Below, piece by piece: positions 63,781-64,000 of a stretch of 64,000 nucleotides of DNA. The translations under genes and the position numbers were made by a program. This stretch comes from Blautia argi (lineage in GTDB: Bacteria; Bacillota; Clostridia; Lachnospirales; Lachnospiraceae): the NCBI RefSeq assembly GCF_003287895.1, contig NZ_CP030280.1, positions 2,362,501-2,426,500 on the forward strand, written 5' to 3'. Under the pieces are notes generated by a model that did not search any database, was not told the DNA's origin, and was given only the letters and a program-made list of their open reading frames with translations. Positions within the stretch are counted from its first letter, which is position 1. Every line of letters begins with the position of its first letter.

Positions 63781-64000
63781 TTATCTCTTATCCCGCAGCA
63801 GAACGTCATGCGCTCCGCCTTCTACAATACTGGTGGCAGATACCAGTGTGATTTTGGCTTTTTCCTGCAGCTGTGGTATCGTAAGAGCGCCACAGTTGCA
63901 CATGGTGGAGCGCACCTTGCTGAGGGTCAGTCCCACATTATCCTTCAGACTGCCTGCATACGGTACCAGAGAATCCACCCCTTCTTCAAAGGACAGCTTT
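63781..64000 (-). CDS. guaB: IMP dehydrogenase, C-terminal part (cut by the window edge)
   Basis: The visible 72 residues read [18 protein letters not shown], then [21 protein letters not shown], ending [14 protein letters not shown]. This is the end of an IMPDH barrel: the [11 protein letters not shown] segment around the K+ and substrate site and the SxMxxCGA turn. IMPDH makes XMP from IMP, the committed step to GMP. The active-site cysteine loop and CBS part lie beyond the window. GMP reductase is a less likely alternative. Confidence 0.85.
   Translation of the reverse strand, partial: KLSFEEGVDSLVPYAGSLKDNVGLTLSKVRSTMCNCGALTIPQLQEKAKITLVSATSIVEGGAHDVLLRDKR

Overview
The window looks like chromosomal DNA of a gut-type Clostridia bacterium, most likely family Lachnospiraceae (Blautia or a close relative). 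I infer this from the gene families, the tig-clpP-clpX-lon-ysxC order, Shine-Dalgarno-rich starts, moderate GC content and several small proteins typical of that family. No database search was possible. Most genes lie on the minus strand. No rRNA, tRNA, CRISPR array, prophage or plasmid-type replication gene was recognised.

Layout. 1-4.9 kb: radA, a small beta-rich protein, and clpC overlapped by a GntR regulator. 4.9-6.3 kb: a frameshifted MATE transporter. 6.5-10.2 kb: purine genes purE-purM-purN-purD behind a clear promoter. 10.2-13.9 kb: M29 aminopeptidase, HD hydrolase, two small membrane proteins and a 50-residue membrane peptide. 13.9-21.3 kb: the pyrimidine genes pyrC-pyrF-pyrK-pyrD, then two accessory genes, then pyrE. 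21.3-24.4 kb: a cold-shock gene with a large 5' hairpin, an XRE regulator, the decayed remains of an ABC-2 transporter, and a YitT protein. 24.4-35.3 kb: a proteostasis and ribosome block, tig-clpP-clpX-lon-ysxC, running into a HAD-GNAT fusion and ecfA1-ecfA2-ecfT-truA. 35.4-40.1 kb: GNAT-map-rluA-pfpI, an operon split by a complete IS6-like element with 8-bp target duplications. 40.1-47 kb: a candidate small RNA, DUF368, DegV, DUF3048 lipoprotein, RidA, a DinG-like helicase and an HPr-like protein. 47-50 kb: Mrp ATPase, a His-rich CsoR-like regulator, xpt and an ECF S component. 50-56.5 kb: exoA-selD-csd-dinB with two small genes, then a PurF homologue. 56.6-64 kb: M16 peptidase-era-recO, a phosphoribosyltransferase-like protein, a CNNM/CorC transporter with a probable attenuator leader, and the 3' end of an IMP dehydrogenase gene.

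How the genes work together. Nucleotide metabolism is over-represented: purE, M, N and D, a purF homologue, xpt and the IMPDH end, plus most of the UMP pathway (only carA/carB and pyrB are missing). ClpC, ClpX, ClpP, Lon and trigger factor give much of the cytosolic protein quality-control set. The ECF ATPases and EcfT can serve the S component at 49.5 kb and others elsewhere.

Caution. Eight conserved-gene frameshifts are each repaired by removing one base, seven of them from a homopolymer of three or more. I read these as probable sequence errors, and the affected genes should not be taken as dead without checking reads. The most interesting signals are the structured non-coding segment inside the IS element, the leader peptide and terminator before the CNNM gene, the small transcription unit at 40.3 kb, the structured cold-shock leader, and a PurF homologue lacking its nucleophilic cysteine.
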